From G963692885 sp964658655 (GTDB taxonomy: Bacteria > Acidobacteriota > Terriglobia > Terriglobales > Acidobacteriaceae): a stretch of DNA of 64,000 nt. The notes beneath the pieces were generated by a model. That model was not told the DNA's origin. It did not search any database and saw nothing but the letters and a program-made list of their open reading frames with translations. Numbering within the stretch: position 1 is the first letter of the stretch; each line of letters begins with the position of its first letter. Made by a program: the position numbers and the translations under genes. The stretch is taken from NCBI GenBank assembly GCA_964658655.1, contig CAZZZL010000008.1:85397-149396 (forward strand), given 5' to 3'. Shown piece by piece: positions 44,821 through 53,833 of this stretch.

Positions 44821-45654
44821 CTAGGATTGCTCGATGCCATATCTGCAGGCCAGCAACTGCTTTAAATCGATCGGCAAAAATTGGACCAACTCCTGCCACG
44901 TGAGCAGCAGGATACGCGTCCGCAGTTCGGCGCTTTGAACATGGCGCATGACGGCATACCACGTCTCGATCAGGTCGGGACGCCGCGCGTCGCACATCAG
45001 GCAGAACCGCCCACCCGTGGCATTGGCAGCGAGGATCCCGCGCATCACCTGATAGCCTCGCCGGGCGGTCACCGGCATGGTTGGCAGGCTTTCACGATCC
45101 CATCCAAACACCTCTTTCAGATCGCGATAGCGCAGCAATTTTGAATCAGTGGCAATCTGGAAATCAGTCTCGGTAAGCTTCGCTTCGACGAGCAGCTCGC
45201 CGATCTTCATATCAATCTCCGTCTGATCAAATAGTCCCCTGTGGAGCGGCACTCGCGGTTTGTATCCGTAATCCACGCGATCGGTCGGTATGATGCCGAG
45301 CAGACCGCGCAGACGCACGTCGTCGAGCACAGTGGGGTAGCAGAAAATATTCATCAGCAAAGCATCTGAGCTGCACGCACAGTCGAGTTCCTTCCAGGCC
45401 CAGTCGCTGCGCACATGCATTTTGCGTGAGGCCGTGTGAACTTTATTGAGACGTATCGCCCATCGATCATCTGAACAGATCCGACGGTAGGCAGCAGGGT
45501 GGAAGTTTCCGTGACGCCCCCGCTCATCGCAACCGAAGATCACACTGGGACAGGAGCCATCGGAGAGCGCATGCAGTAGTTGATTGTCCCGCGCATACTG
45601 GAGCGCACGCGCATTTACCTCACCCCGTAAACTTCCTGCTGCCATGTCGATCAT
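44821..45654 (-). CDS. Putative PD-(D/E)XK nuclease-fold protein
   Basis: A 277-residue protein of uncertain family. A PD-(D/E)XK-like pattern is visible: Asp148, then Glu157-x-Lys159 in TEIDMKIGELLVEAKLTE. This is reminiscent of the PGN_0703-type putative restriction endonuclease family, as is the preceding SSDALLMNIFCYP segment. If real, it would cut DNA and need a metal ion. No methyltransferase or other restriction-modification partner lies nearby, so a stand-alone nuclease or a degraded system is possible. It ends 194 bases upstream of glgX on the same strand, and is divergent from the MFS gene. ATG at 45654 chosen. Confidence 0.5.
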   Translation of the reverse strand: MIDMAAGSLRGEVNARALQYARDNQLLHALSDGSCPSVIFGCDERGRHGNFHPAAYRRICSDDRWAIRLNKVHTASRKMHVRSDWAWKELDCACSSDALLMNIFCYPTVLDDVRLRGLLGIIPTDRVDYGYKPRVPLHRGLFDQTEIDMKIGELLVEAKLTETDFQIATDSKLLRYRDLKEVFGWDRESLPTMPVTARRGYQVMRGILAANATGGRFCLMCDARRPDLIETWYAVMRHVQSAELRTRILLLTWQELVQFLPIDLKQLLACRYGIEQS

Positions 45655-45696
45655 TCGAAGAAAAGACTAGGCGAACAATCAGCGAATGTCTAGTTT

Positions 45697-47067
45697 GTGA
45701 GCGAACCCGTCCGGGTGCAACCAATCTCACCGCCTCGTATACTCCGAAGGTATCCCGGGGAGTCATCCATCGATCACGCACAGCAGCCACCAGCCACACT
45801 GCACCAACCCGATGCCCCCGCGGGTCACATGCGCTGGACGGTTTGCGCGCTGCTGTTCGCCGCGACTTCTATCAACTACACCGATCGGCAGGTACTCGCA
45901 GTCCTAGCGCCTACGCTGCAGCATGTCATCGGCTGGAATGAGCAGCAGTATGCGTACATCATCGCGGCGTTCCAGACTGCCTACGCCCTTGGACTGACGC
46001 TTATGGGCCGCTTTGTCGATCGCGTTGGTACCCGTGTCGGCTACGCTGTCATCATTGCCGCCTGGTCGCTTGCGGCAATGTCGCATTCGCTGGCATCGAC
46101 AGTTGTAGCCTTCGCTGCCTGCAGATTTGCTTTGGGCCTCGGCGAGTCAGGCAACTTCCCTGCTGCCATCAAGACTGTGGCTGAATGGTTTCCGCGCAAA
46201 GAACGATCTCTGGCCACCGGACTTTTCAATTCAGGCTCCAACCTGGGCGCCATCATCGCGCCGCTTGCCGTCCCCTTCATCACCATGCGTTATGGATGGC
46301 ATGCAGCCTTCCTTTTCACTGGCATCCTTAGCTGTTGCTGGATCATCATCTGGCTCGTCCGCTACCACGTTCCCGAGCAGCAACCCTGTCTGTCACCGCA
46401 CGAGTTACAATATATCCGCAGCGATCCGCAGGCCGTCACGAGTGCCTTTAAATGGAGCCAGCTTCTCGGCTTCAAACAGACATGGGCCTTCGCATTCGCC
46501 AAATTTGCGACAGATCCGATCTGGTGGTTTTACCTGTACTGGCTGCCGAAATTCCTGAACCATACCTATGGGCTCACGCTCAGTACCATCGGCCTGCCGC
46601 TCATCGCCATCTATGTCGCCGCGGATGCAGGGAGCATCGGGGGAGGGTGGCTCTCCGGCCGGCTCATGCGCAATGGATTCACGCATTATCGCGCGCGCAA
46701 AATAACGATGCTCATCTGCGCATGCGCCGTGCTGCCTATTGTTTTCGCTGCCCATGCTCGCAATCAGTGGATAGCTGTTGCTGTCATCGGTCTTGCCTGC
46801 GCCGCACACCAGGGATGGTCTGCCAATCTCTACACGATTGCCTCTGACATGTTTCCACGCTCGGCGGTTGGAGGAGTCACCGGGATAGGTAGCACCGCGG
46901 GCGCGATCGGCGGCGTTCTTTTCTCACTCTTTGCAGGGTTTCTGCTGCAGAAGATAGGCCTATACTGGCCGCTCTTTGCCGTAGCGGCCGCAGCCTACCT
47001 GGTCGCGCTCATCGCCCTTCAGCTCATCGTGCCAAAGCTTGAACCTGCAGTGCTCCGGGAAATCTGA
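45697..47067 (+). CDS. MFS transporter, hexuronate/anion symporter (ExuT-like) family
   Basis: A 456-residue (from a GTG at 45697) or 412-residue (from the ATG at 45829) major facilitator with 12 predicted helices. The signature D-R-V-G-T-R between TM2 and TM3 (GRFVDRVGTRVGY) and the TM4 FALGLGESGNFPAAIKTVAEWF segment match the ACS family, which includes the hexuronate transporter ExuT. It probably takes up glucuronate, galacturonate or a related anion with H+. Its partner enzyme, UxaC, lies about 10 kb downstream in the window. The later ATG is a serious alternative, since the N-terminal 44 residues are low-complexity. Confidence 0.83.
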   Translation: MSEPVRVQPISPPRILRRYPGESSIDHAQQPPATLHQPDAPAGHMRWTVCALLFAATSINYTDRQVLAVLAPTLQHVIGWNEQQYAYIIAAFQTAYALGLTLMGRFVDRVGTRVGYAVIIAAWSLAAMSHSLASTVVAFAACRFALGLGESGNFPAAIKTVAEWFPRKERSLATGLFNSGSNLGAIIAPLAVPFITMRYGWHAAFLFTGILSCCWIIIWLVRYHVPEQQPCLSPHELQYIRSDPQAVTSAFKWSQLLGFKQTWAFAFAKFATDPIWWFYLYWLPKFLNHTYGLTLSTIGLPLIAIYVAADAGSIGGGWLSGRLMRNGFTHYRARKITMLICACAVLPIVFAAHARNQWIAVAVIGLACAAHQGWSANLYTIASDMFPRSAVGGVTGIGSTAGAIGGVLFSLFAGFLLQKIGLYWPLFAVAAAAYLVALIALQLIVPKLEPAVLREI

Positions 47068-47086
47068 CTTACAAAACAGGAACTAC

Positions 47087-47935
47087 TTAGAGTATAGAAA
47101 CGCGCTCCCACACCGGATCAGATGTCTTCCACTGGCTTGACTGGCACCAACTCGTCTCGATCTCAGGAACACTAAGTAAGCCATGGCCTCGCTTACAACT
47201 CATCTCCATGCCATTCCATTCGAGCAGGTTGTGGGATGGACGACCGACGCGCGCCGGTGTAGCCAGTGATTGCAGGCACTGCTGGCAGCGCCCCTCCTGA
47301 TCGCGAAACGCCCAGCGAAATCCCAGCAGGGCGAAGGCGACAAATACGAAGAGTGCACTTACCTGTGCGGTACTCGGCATCGATATGTAAAGCGGAAGAC
47401 ATAGATCTGCGCTGAGCAGAAATGCAAGCAGGAGCACTTGGAGCATTTTTAATGCAAAGAAGACAAAACGTCTGAAGCAGTCGGCAGTCAATCCCGTAAG
47501 CACCGGCTCTCGATGACTGCGCGATGCGGTGGCGAACGCTACGAAGATCACCAGTGGAGCGGCACAGATCGCTCTCAAAAAATTGCCTACAAGATAGGGA
47601 GCAGTCTGACGCCATCCGCCGCCGAGCAGCAAAGCAAACAGCATCGAGAGCAGACTCATCAGAAACAGCGACGCCTGGCAGAGCGTGGCCGTCCCGCTAA
47701 ACGATCGCCGCCAGCTCTCCATGCGCAACCACAGTGCGTCGCGCAAGATACCTGCGGCAAGATCGCTGGTCGCTGCAACCCTTTGAATGCGCTTGTCGGC
47801 CTGCCGGTGATGGACGTGCCATAACTCGGCCCACCACGCGCGCGACCATTCCTCGCGGTCACCCAGCGGCACGACTTTTGCGATTGCCTGCAGTAGACGC
47901 TGATCGAAGAGTGGCAGCGACGAGCGTTGCATCAT
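47087..47935 (-). CDS. Predicted multi-spanning membrane protein, partner of a PadR regulator
   Basis: I do not recognise a family. From ATG 47935 it encodes 282 residues. The N-terminus (about 1-80) is hydrophilic with a WSRAWWAELWHVHH patch; about four to five hydrophobic helices follow (FLMSLLSMLFALLLGGGW, LVIFVAFAT, FFALKMLQVLLLAFLL, SALFVFVAFALLGF). A C-terminal tail has four Cys in CQQCLQS and SCKRGHG. Its start overlaps the PadR stop (ATGA at 47932-47935), so the two are cotranscribed. A role with the divergent ABC transporter is plausible but unproven. A longer upstream frame is ignored. Confidence 0.6.
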   Translation of the reverse strand: MMQRSSLPLFDQRLLQAIAKVVPLGDREEWSRAWWAELWHVHHRQADKRIQRVAATSDLAAGILRDALWLRMESWRRSFSGTATLCQASLFLMSLLSMLFALLLGGGWRQTAPYLVGNFLRAICAAPLVIFVAFATASRSHREPVLTGLTADCFRRFVFFALKMLQVLLLAFLLSADLCLPLYISMPSTAQVSALFVFVAFALLGFRWAFRDQEGRCQQCLQSLATPARVGRPSHNLLEWNGMEMSCKRGHGLLSVPEIETSWCQSSQWKTSDPVWERVSIL

Positions 47936-48237
47936 GAGCGCTTCTCCTTTGCAAATCGTGCAAGGAGAGGATAGCGCTCGGTCGCTGCCTGCGCGGCAGC
48001 CTTCCCTTCCCGCGTCACCTGGTAGTACCGGCGAGCAGGCCGCTGCTTGGCGGTAGCCTCTTCTTCCGGCTCCCATTTTGACTCCGCCAGTTCATCGCGC
48101 TCCAGCCGCCGCAAGGCTGGATACACCGTGCCGCTGGGCAGGCCGGTGATCTCCATGACATCCAGGCCAAAGCAGTACCCAAGACTCAGCGCCTTCAGGA
48201 TCATGGCCGCACTATGGGAAAGCCTGGGGGTGTCCAT
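47932..48237 (-). CDS. PadR family transcriptional regulator
   Basis: A 101-residue PadR-type winged-helix repressor. Core: SHSAAMILKALSLGYCFGLD followed by LPSGTVYPALRRLERDEL, the recognition helix and wing, then a C-terminal dimerisation helix. PadR repressors bind inverted repeats and respond to small phenolics, drugs or other ligands. The ATG at 48237 is preferred; a longer frame from 48288 would run through the operator and overlap the divergent ABC start. A 38-bp dyad (48240-48277) lies 2 bases upstream, so it probably represses itself and the divergent ABC genes. Confidence 0.85.
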   Translation of the reverse strand: MDTPRLSHSAAMILKALSLGYCFGLDVMEITGLPSGTVYPALRRLERDELAESKWEPEEEATAKQRPARRYYQVTREGKAAAQAATERYPLLARFAKEKRS

Positions 48238-48239
48238 TG

Positions 48240-48277
48240 CTATGTAGTATGCTATCACGAAGTAGTTCACTACATAG
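48240..48277. promoter_or_regulatory. 38-bp dyad between divergent PadR and ABC genes
   Basis: Perfect 9-base arms CTATGTAGT (48240-48248) and ACTACATAG (48269-48277) with a 20-base centre containing further partial symmetry. It almost fills the 49-base intergenic region. Sequences of the ATGT...ACAT kind are typical of PadR operators. It probably controls both promoters, with promoters overlapping the dyad. Confidence 0.7.
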
Positions 48278-48286
48278 GGGTAGGCC

Positions 48287-49060
48287 ATGCTCGAATTGGA
48301 CCACGTTTCTAAAAGCTATCGCAGCATTCCAGCAGTCGAGGACGTGAGCTTTCAACTGCGGCCGGGCGAAGTCCTGGGCTACCTTGGCCCGAATGGTTCC
48401 GGCAAATCGACCACAGTCAAAATGGTGATTGGCATGATTCGTCCGACGAAGGGAAGGGTCCTGTTTGACAGGAAAAATATCAACGACCACCTGCGTACCT
48501 ACCGGACAATCCTCGGCTACGTGCCCGAAGAGGCACAGGTCTATACCCACCTCTCGGGGCTCGAATATCTGCAGCTTGTCGGACGTCTGCGCGGCATGCA
48601 GGAGAAACTGATCGAACATAAGGCCCGTACACTCTTGCAATTGTTTTCGCTCGAGGCTGCCCAATATTCGGCGTTGTCGGATTACTCGAAAGGTATGAAG
48701 CAGCGGGTACTAATTGCGGCTGCGCTTCTGCATGATCCGCAGCTGATTATTTTCGACGAACCTCTTTCCGGACTGGACGCGGTATCGGCGCGCCTGTTCA
48801 AGGACTTGCTCGTTCTGCTGGCGAACGAGGGGAAGGCAATCCTGTACATATCGCACGTGATGGAGGTTGTCGAGCAGGTGTGTCAGCGAGTGATCGTGCT
48901 CGCAAAGGGAAAACTCATCGCAGATGCGGCGCCCTCTGAACTGACAAAGCTCATGCATCTGCCATCGCTTGAAAGCGTCTTCGCACAACTCGTTCAGCAG
49001 ACAGATACAGCCCTCGTTGCCCGCGACCTGGTCCATGCGATGAAGGTGCAGCATGCCTGA
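48287..49060 (+). CDS. ABC transporter ATP-binding protein
   Basis: A 257-residue ATPase. Walker A is GPNGSGKST (34-42), the signature is YSKGMKQR (133-140) and Walker B is LIIFDEP (153-159), followed by LSGLD. The second Gly of the signature is Met, as in several export and gliding-type ATPases. It couples to the membrane protein encoded by the following gene, whose ATG at 49053 overlaps this gene's last 8 bases. The start ATG is behind GGGGTAGG. It is transcribed away from padR, with the operator between. Confidence 0.93.
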   Translation: MLELDHVSKSYRSIPAVEDVSFQLRPGEVLGYLGPNGSGKSTTVKMVIGMIRPTKGRVLFDRKNINDHLRTYRTILGYVPEEAQVYTHLSGLEYLQLVGRLRGMQEKLIEHKARTLLQLFSLEAAQYSALSDYSKGMKQRVLIAAALLHDPQLIIFDEPLSGLDAVSARLFKDLLVLLANEGKAILYISHVMEVVEQVCQRVIVLAKGKLIADAAPSELTKLMHLPSLESVFAQLVQQTDTALVARDLVHAMKVQHA

Positions 49061-50714
49061 ACAACGCGGCGTCACTTCCCTGTTGATCCAGCACTTCTTT
49101 CGGCGCTTTTTCGATAACGACACGATCCAGGTGGAGGGTGACACCCTCATCACCGTCATACGCGCGGCCTGCACCGTCGCGGTACCGGGATTGATGTTTG
49201 CCTTCTTCCTGCAGCTTGCCTATCCGCCGAAACCGCCCAGGCCGCTGTGGGGTCGTGTCGAGGACGAATACTTCTTCGTCATGTTCTCGTTTGTCGTCAT
49301 GAGTCTCGTGTCTATCTTCGAATGGGAGATGCTCTTTCCTGATCGCCTCGACTTCCTTATCCTTACGCCGCTGCCGCTCAGGGCACTACAGCTTCTATTT
49401 GCCAAGGCGGGCGCGTTAATCGCGTTTTTTGGAATCTTTCTTTTCAGCAGTAATGTGTGCGGCACTGCCATCCTGCCGCTGTTAAGTCGAGGTTTTCCGT
49501 TCCGCCAGATGTGGGCGCATGCGATTGCGACACTCTTTTCGGGTGCCTTCGCGGCATTGTTTTTCCTGGCGGTGGGCGGCGTCCTTCTATGTGTTCTCGG
49601 CGCGGCCCGCTTCCGCGTTCTCTCGCCGGCGGTGCAGACGCTTGCAGTAGCTGCACTGCTTCTGCTTCTCCTGCAGTACGCAAGATATGTGGATACGCTG
49701 CCAACGCTTTTGTCATCTCCGCATGGGTGGATACGGTGGGTTCCTCCCTTCTGGTCTCTTGGAATGTACGAGTGGCTGCTGCGCGGGCAGTCTGCGCCGG
49801 CCTTCGCACACGCATTTGCCCGGTATGGCATATTGGCGACAATGATTGCTTTCGCCACCGTACTGGTTACTTACCCCCTAGCCTGGATACGCATGCGCAA
49901 GCTTGCCATGGAGGGCGGCACTCATCGGCGCGGCCAGGCATCGACATCAGTCGCTCACTTACTTCATCGCATGATCAGGGTTCCCGAAGAGCGGGCGGCC
50001 TTTCATTTCATCGGGCAGACTGTTGCGCGAAATAATCGCTACCAAATCTACTTGGCGATGTACTGCGGGACCGGCCTGGCATTGGCTGTCGCCTGTACGA
50101 TCACGTGCAACATCCATTCCGGAAAGCTGACTTTCGCGCTTTCGAACAGAGGTATGCATGCCGTTATGCCGCTGCTGCTGTTCTGGGTAATCGCGGGTCT
50201 GCGCACTGCCTTCGCCTTCCCTCTCAACCTGCCCGCGAGTTGGATTTATCGTGTTACCGGGGTGGATTTGGTCCGATGCACAGCAGCAGGCCGCGCATGG
50301 ACACTTACCATCTCTATCATTGTCGCCGGTCTTGTCTTCGCAGCACTGTCCTTCGCCGATTGGGAATGGCGAAAACTGCTCGTCCAGGCGGTCTGCGGCC
50401 TATGCCTTTGCGTGCTGCTCACCGACCTGTTCTTTTTCTCCCAGCGGGGCGTTCCCTTCACCCTGCCGCGCATGCCAGGCAAAACCAGCCTGCCACTGAT
50501 GCTGACGCTATACGTTGGCATTTTTCCATTGTTTGTCTACGGCGTCGTCTTCATGGAGACGCAGATCGAAAAGCAGCTGCTCAAACTTCTCTTTCTCGCA
50601 GCGGCAACACTGATGCTTCACGCAGGACTCAACACACTACATCGCGAGCTCGGAGAAGTCGCCGAAGACGTCGAGGGTTACGAGGGTGAGTTTCAGGTGC
50701 TTGGATTAAATTGA
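49053..50714 (+). CDS. ABC transporter membrane permease protein
   Basis: A 553-residue multi-spanning protein, probably about 12 helices in two sets. Segments such as VPGLMFAFFLQLAYP, AGALIAFFGIFLFSSNVCGT and TLAVAALLLLLLQYARYVD are clearly transmembrane. It does not show the short ABC-2 motif, but its overlap with an ATPase gene and its size favour an export permease, with no substrate-binding protein nearby. It overlaps the ATPase gene by 8 bases, so the two are coupled. Substrates are unknown; PadR control suggests toxic small molecules or a stress-related export. Confidence 0.75.
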   Translation: MPEQRGVTSLLIQHFFRRFFDNDTIQVEGDTLITVIRAACTVAVPGLMFAFFLQLAYPPKPPRPLWGRVEDEYFFVMFSFVVMSLVSIFEWEMLFPDRLDFLILTPLPLRALQLLFAKAGALIAFFGIFLFSSNVCGTAILPLLSRGFPFRQMWAHAIATLFSGAFAALFFLAVGGVLLCVLGAARFRVLSPAVQTLAVAALLLLLLQYARYVDTLPTLLSSPHGWIRWVPPFWSLGMYEWLLRGQSAPAFAHAFARYGILATMIAFATVLVTYPLAWIRMRKLAMEGGTHRRGQASTSVAHLLHRMIRVPEERAAFHFIGQTVARNNRYQIYLAMYCGTGLALAVACTITCNIHSGKLTFALSNRGMHAVMPLLLFWVIAGLRTAFAFPLNLPASWIYRVTGVDLVRCTAAGRAWTLTISIIVAGLVFAALSFADWEWRKLLVQAVCGLCLCVLLTDLFFFSQRGVPFTLPRMPGKTSLPLMLTLYVGIFPLFVYGVVFMETQIEKQLLKLLFLAAATLMLHAGLNTLHRELGEVAEDVEGYEGEFQVLGLN

Positions 50715-50795
50715 AGCGAAGCACATTTCCTTCCTATTGACATTCTGCAGGGGAAAGTCCACAGTCATATAGTCATTCGATAGGACTGCAAAAGT

Positions 50796-51128
50796 ATGGG
50801 TAGCAAGCAGACGAATCTACTCCAGGGAACACTTGACCTGCTGATTCTCAAAGCACTGGGGACAGGCGAATTGCATGGGCTCGGCATCTCCCGTCGTATC
50901 GAGCAGATATCCCGGGGAACATTTCAAGTGAAGCCCGGATCGCTCTTCCCTGCGTTGCACCGGATGGAAGAAGCTGGTTGGCTCAGCTCTTCCTGGGGTG
51001 AATCTGAGAATAATCGCCGGGCCAAATTCTACCGGCTCACAAAAAAGGGCGAACGCCAGATCGACACTGAAACTGAAGAGTGGACGAGAGTTGCCATCGC
51101 CATGGCGAATGCCTTGAAGTCTACCTAG
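50796..51128 (+). CDS. PadR family transcriptional regulator
   Basis: A 110-residue PadR regulator with the typical LLQGTLDLLILKALGTGELH start and the HTH/wing stretch VKPGSLFPALHRMEEAGWLS. Its C-terminal helix is short (KRRAKFYRLTKKGERQ). It lies 19 bases before the duplicated permease gene on the same strand, a common acidobacterial pairing, and thus probably controls it. Weak dyads in the 80-base upstream region (AGTCC...GGACT, about 50756-50785) are candidate operators but are not convincing. The start at 50796 follows no strong ribosome-binding site. Confidence 0.85.
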   Translation: MGSKQTNLLQGTLDLLILKALGTGELHGLGISRRIEQISRGTFQVKPGSLFPALHRMEEAGWLSSSWGESENNRRAKFYRLTKKGERQIDTETEEWTRVAIAMANALKST

Positions 51129-51147
51129 TTCCTTTAAGGAGATGACG

Positions 51148-53805
51148 ATGAACCTCGGCTCCCGTCTTAAAAGCGTTCTGCGCAATGTCTTCAATCAGCC
51201 GCAGGTCGAAGCGAATCTCGACGCTGAACTGCGCGCTTATATTGACGCTGTCGTGGATGAGAACGTGGCTGCAGGTATGAGCGGAGCTGAAGCGCGCAGG
51301 GTAGCGCTGGCCGAGTTCGGCGGCATCGCGCAGGTGAAACAATCGGTTCGCGACCACCGTGCCGGGATACATGTCGAACGTCTCTGGATGGATTTTCGCT
51401 ATGGACTAAGACAGCTGCGGCGGAATCCGGGTTTCGCGATGACTGTCATCGTCACACTTGCGCTTTCCATCGGGGCGAACACGGCAATCTTCTCTGTGGT
51501 TAATGCGCTCATGCTCAAGAGTCTTCCGTATGCCCATCCCGAACGCATCGGCACCATCTATACCCGCGTCACCGGGCCCGCGCCCTCGGATGAACGGCAT
51601 CATGTGAACGGCGAGCAATGGCTGCTGCTGCGTGATAAAGTTCCGTCGCTTATTTCTGCGATCTCGGGGATACGAGCATCCGGTGTCAACCTTCGTACTG
51701 GCAACCTTGTCGAGTACGTAAGCGACGCACGCGTCTCTGCTCATTATTTTGATGTGCTTGCCATGCGACCTATCTTCGGACGCAACTTTACCGAGGAGGA
51801 AGATCGTCCCCACGGACCCGCCTCGGTCATCCTGAGCTACAGCCTCTGGCGCCATCACTTCGGAGCGAACCGTGAGACGATCGGCCAGGTCGTATTGCTT
51901 AAGGGGGCTCCCTACACAATCATTGGCGTCTTGCCGGAAGGCGCTTCCACGCCTGCGAATGCAGATATCTATACACCTTTGCGGGCTACCTTTGATGGCG
52001 AAGGTGGCGGTACGAATTTCGAGGTAATCACGCGTCTTCGTGACGGTGCCACCTGGCAACAGGCAGATGCCGAACTTGCGCATGCCTGGGCTCTTCGGAC
52101 GCGCCTGTACGAACTGGACGACAGTCCCGGAGCAGCTCTCTCTTATTATTCTGTGCCGCTGCAGAAGGGTGAGACAGCAACATTGCGTCCGCAGGTGCTG
52201 GCACTGATGATTGCCGCCGGCTTTATCCTTCTCATCGCGTGCGCCAACCTTGCCGGACTCACACTTGTCCGCACATTGCGGCGTACGCGGGAAGTCGCGA
52301 CGCGGCTGGCGCTGGGCGCTTCGCGATGGCAGCTTCAAAAGCAGCTCTGGATCGAGAGTCTTACCCTCGCCATCATTGGCGGCATCGCAGGCATTGCCGC
52401 CGGCTACGCTGCACTACGCGGCTTGCTGCTGCTGCTCCCTGAGCACTTTCTTCCCGTCGACGGCATTTCGCTGGATAAACGAGTTCTCGGTTTCACGGTT
52501 CTGCTAACCATCGCGACCAGCGTCCTGTTCGGCATGGTGCCGGCCCTGGTCACTCGCAAATTTGATCTACGCTCTGCCACCACAAACCGCACAGCGACAG
52601 GCGGCGATCGTCTGCGGCTTCGCCAGTCGCTCATCGTGGTCGAAGTGGCCCTCACGGTCGTCCTGCTCGCTGCGGCAGGTCTGCTGATTCGCACGCTGAT
52701 CCATCTTGAAACGCTCCCGCCCGGATTCAATCCGGATGGAGTCATGACCGCCAGGCTCTCCCTCGATGACACGCGTTACCACGACCCTGCAGTCTTTCAG
52801 AAACTGCTGGATGAGAGCATCCTGGCGATGCGGCAGATCCCCGGCGTCCGCGCGGCTGCGGTAGGCTTGAGCCTGCCCTACGAGCGCTCCCTTATCATGG
52901 GCGGCATTGCCATCAGCGACGGAAACGAAGCTGGTCAGAAAGTGATGGCGGATGAGGTCTATGTAACCCCCGACTATTTCTCAACCCTGCAGATTCCGCT
53001 ACTGGCAGGCCGCGCGTTCACGAGTTCGGATGCGGCCAACACTCAGCATGTCGCTATCGTGAACAGGTCATTCGCCCGCAAATTCTTTCACTCCGAAAAT
53101 CCCGTTGGCCGCTACCTGAACAAGGACACGCGCATCGTCGGCGTTGTAGAAAATGTGGCCATGGCTCCAGGCATCGACGTAATTGCCCCCCTGCTAGGCG
53201 AAGAGACAATGTATGTGCCTGCCGCACAGGTGGGCGCGACGCAGCTTTCGTTTGTGCACCTCTGGTTTCAGCCAAGCTGGATCGTCCGAACTGACGGCCC
53301 GATTGAAGGACTCACAGCGCAGATGCAGCGATCGCTTTCCAGCGTCGATCCTCTACTGCCGTTCTCAGGGTTTTACAGCATGCGTGATTTGCTCGCGAAA
53401 ACACTGGCAATGCAGCGGATTGAAGTAGCCCTTCTCAGCACTGCCGCAGGCCTGGCATTGCTGCTTAGCGCAGTGGGAATCTTCGCACTGGTAGCCAGCA
53501 TTGTCGCGCAGAAATCCAGGGAGACCGGCATCCGCATCGCACTTGGCTCAACCGTGAGCAGGGCGATGCTGCATGTAGGCTCGCCGGGAATCATCGCGTG
53601 CACGCTGGGACTGGCCACCGGTCTCTCTATCAGTGCCGGCAGCGCTCGCGCGATGCACAGCGTACTTTACGGGGTAAGCGCCTATGACCTGCCGACAGTG
53701 CTCGCAGTGATCGCCGTGCTTGCCGCCGTCTCCTTGTTAGCAACCGCTCTTCCAACCCTGCGCATCGCCCGGATTGACCCGGCACGCACACTTCGCGAGG
53801 AGTAG
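51148..53805 (+). CDS. Acidobacterial duplicated orphan permease (MacB/FtsX-type ABC permease)
   Basis: An 885-residue membrane protein of the ADOP type: an N-terminal cytoplasmic segment with DAELRAYIDAVVDENVAAGM, a TM helix (VIVTLALSIGANTAIFSVVN), a MacB-type periplasmic domain, an FtsX-like triple-helix domain (about 350-470), a second periplasmic domain and a second FtsX domain near the C-terminus. No ATPase gene lies beside it ('orphan'). It is linked to a PadR regulator. The ATG at 51148 is favoured over that at 51142, since AAGGAG (51136-51141) is at a better distance. Role likely export of a lipid, peptide or macrolide-like compound; not known. Confidence 0.9.
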   Translation: MNLGSRLKSVLRNVFNQPQVEANLDAELRAYIDAVVDENVAAGMSGAEARRVALAEFGGIAQVKQSVRDHRAGIHVERLWMDFRYGLRQLRRNPGFAMTVIVTLALSIGANTAIFSVVNALMLKSLPYAHPERIGTIYTRVTGPAPSDERHHVNGEQWLLLRDKVPSLISAISGIRASGVNLRTGNLVEYVSDARVSAHYFDVLAMRPIFGRNFTEEEDRPHGPASVILSYSLWRHHFGANRETIGQVVLLKGAPYTIIGVLPEGASTPANADIYTPLRATFDGEGGGTNFEVITRLRDGATWQQADAELAHAWALRTRLYELDDSPGAALSYYSVPLQKGETATLRPQVLALMIAAGFILLIACANLAGLTLVRTLRRTREVATRLALGASRWQLQKQLWIESLTLAIIGGIAGIAAGYAALRGLLLLLPEHFLPVDGISLDKRVLGFTVLLTIATSVLFGMVPALVTRKFDLRSATTNRTATGGDRLRLRQSLIVVEVALTVVLLAAAGLLIRTLIHLETLPPGFNPDGVMTARLSLDDTRYHDPAVFQKLLDESILAMRQIPGVRAAAVGLSLPYERSLIMGGIAISDGNEAGQKVMADEVYVTPDYFSTLQIPLLAGRAFTSSDAANTQHVAIVNRSFARKFFHSENPVGRYLNKDTRIVGVVENVAMAPGIDVIAPLLGEETMYVPAAQVGATQLSFVHLWFQPSWIVRTDGPIEGLTAQMQRSLSSVDPLLPFSGFYSMRDLLAKTLAMQRIEVALLSTAAGLALLLSAVGIFALVASIVAQKSRETGIRIALGSTVSRAMLHVGSPGIIACTLGLATGLSISAGSARAMHSVLYGVSAYDLPTVLAVIAVLAAVSLLATALPTLRIARIDPARTLREE

Positions 53806-53833
53806 CACGCTTAGTCCCTGGCACCGGCGAGCC

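Noticed and set aside
44599..44865. Plus-strand frame of 88 codons between glgX and the nuclease gene
   Set aside because: It runs across the glgX start region and into the nuclease 3' end, has no ribosome-binding site and no recognisable domain. The palindrome at 44655 lies inside it.
51406..52338. 310-codon minus-strand frame in the duplicated permease gene
   Set aside because: Opposite to conserved membrane segments and of unnatural, Arg/Cys-rich composition.
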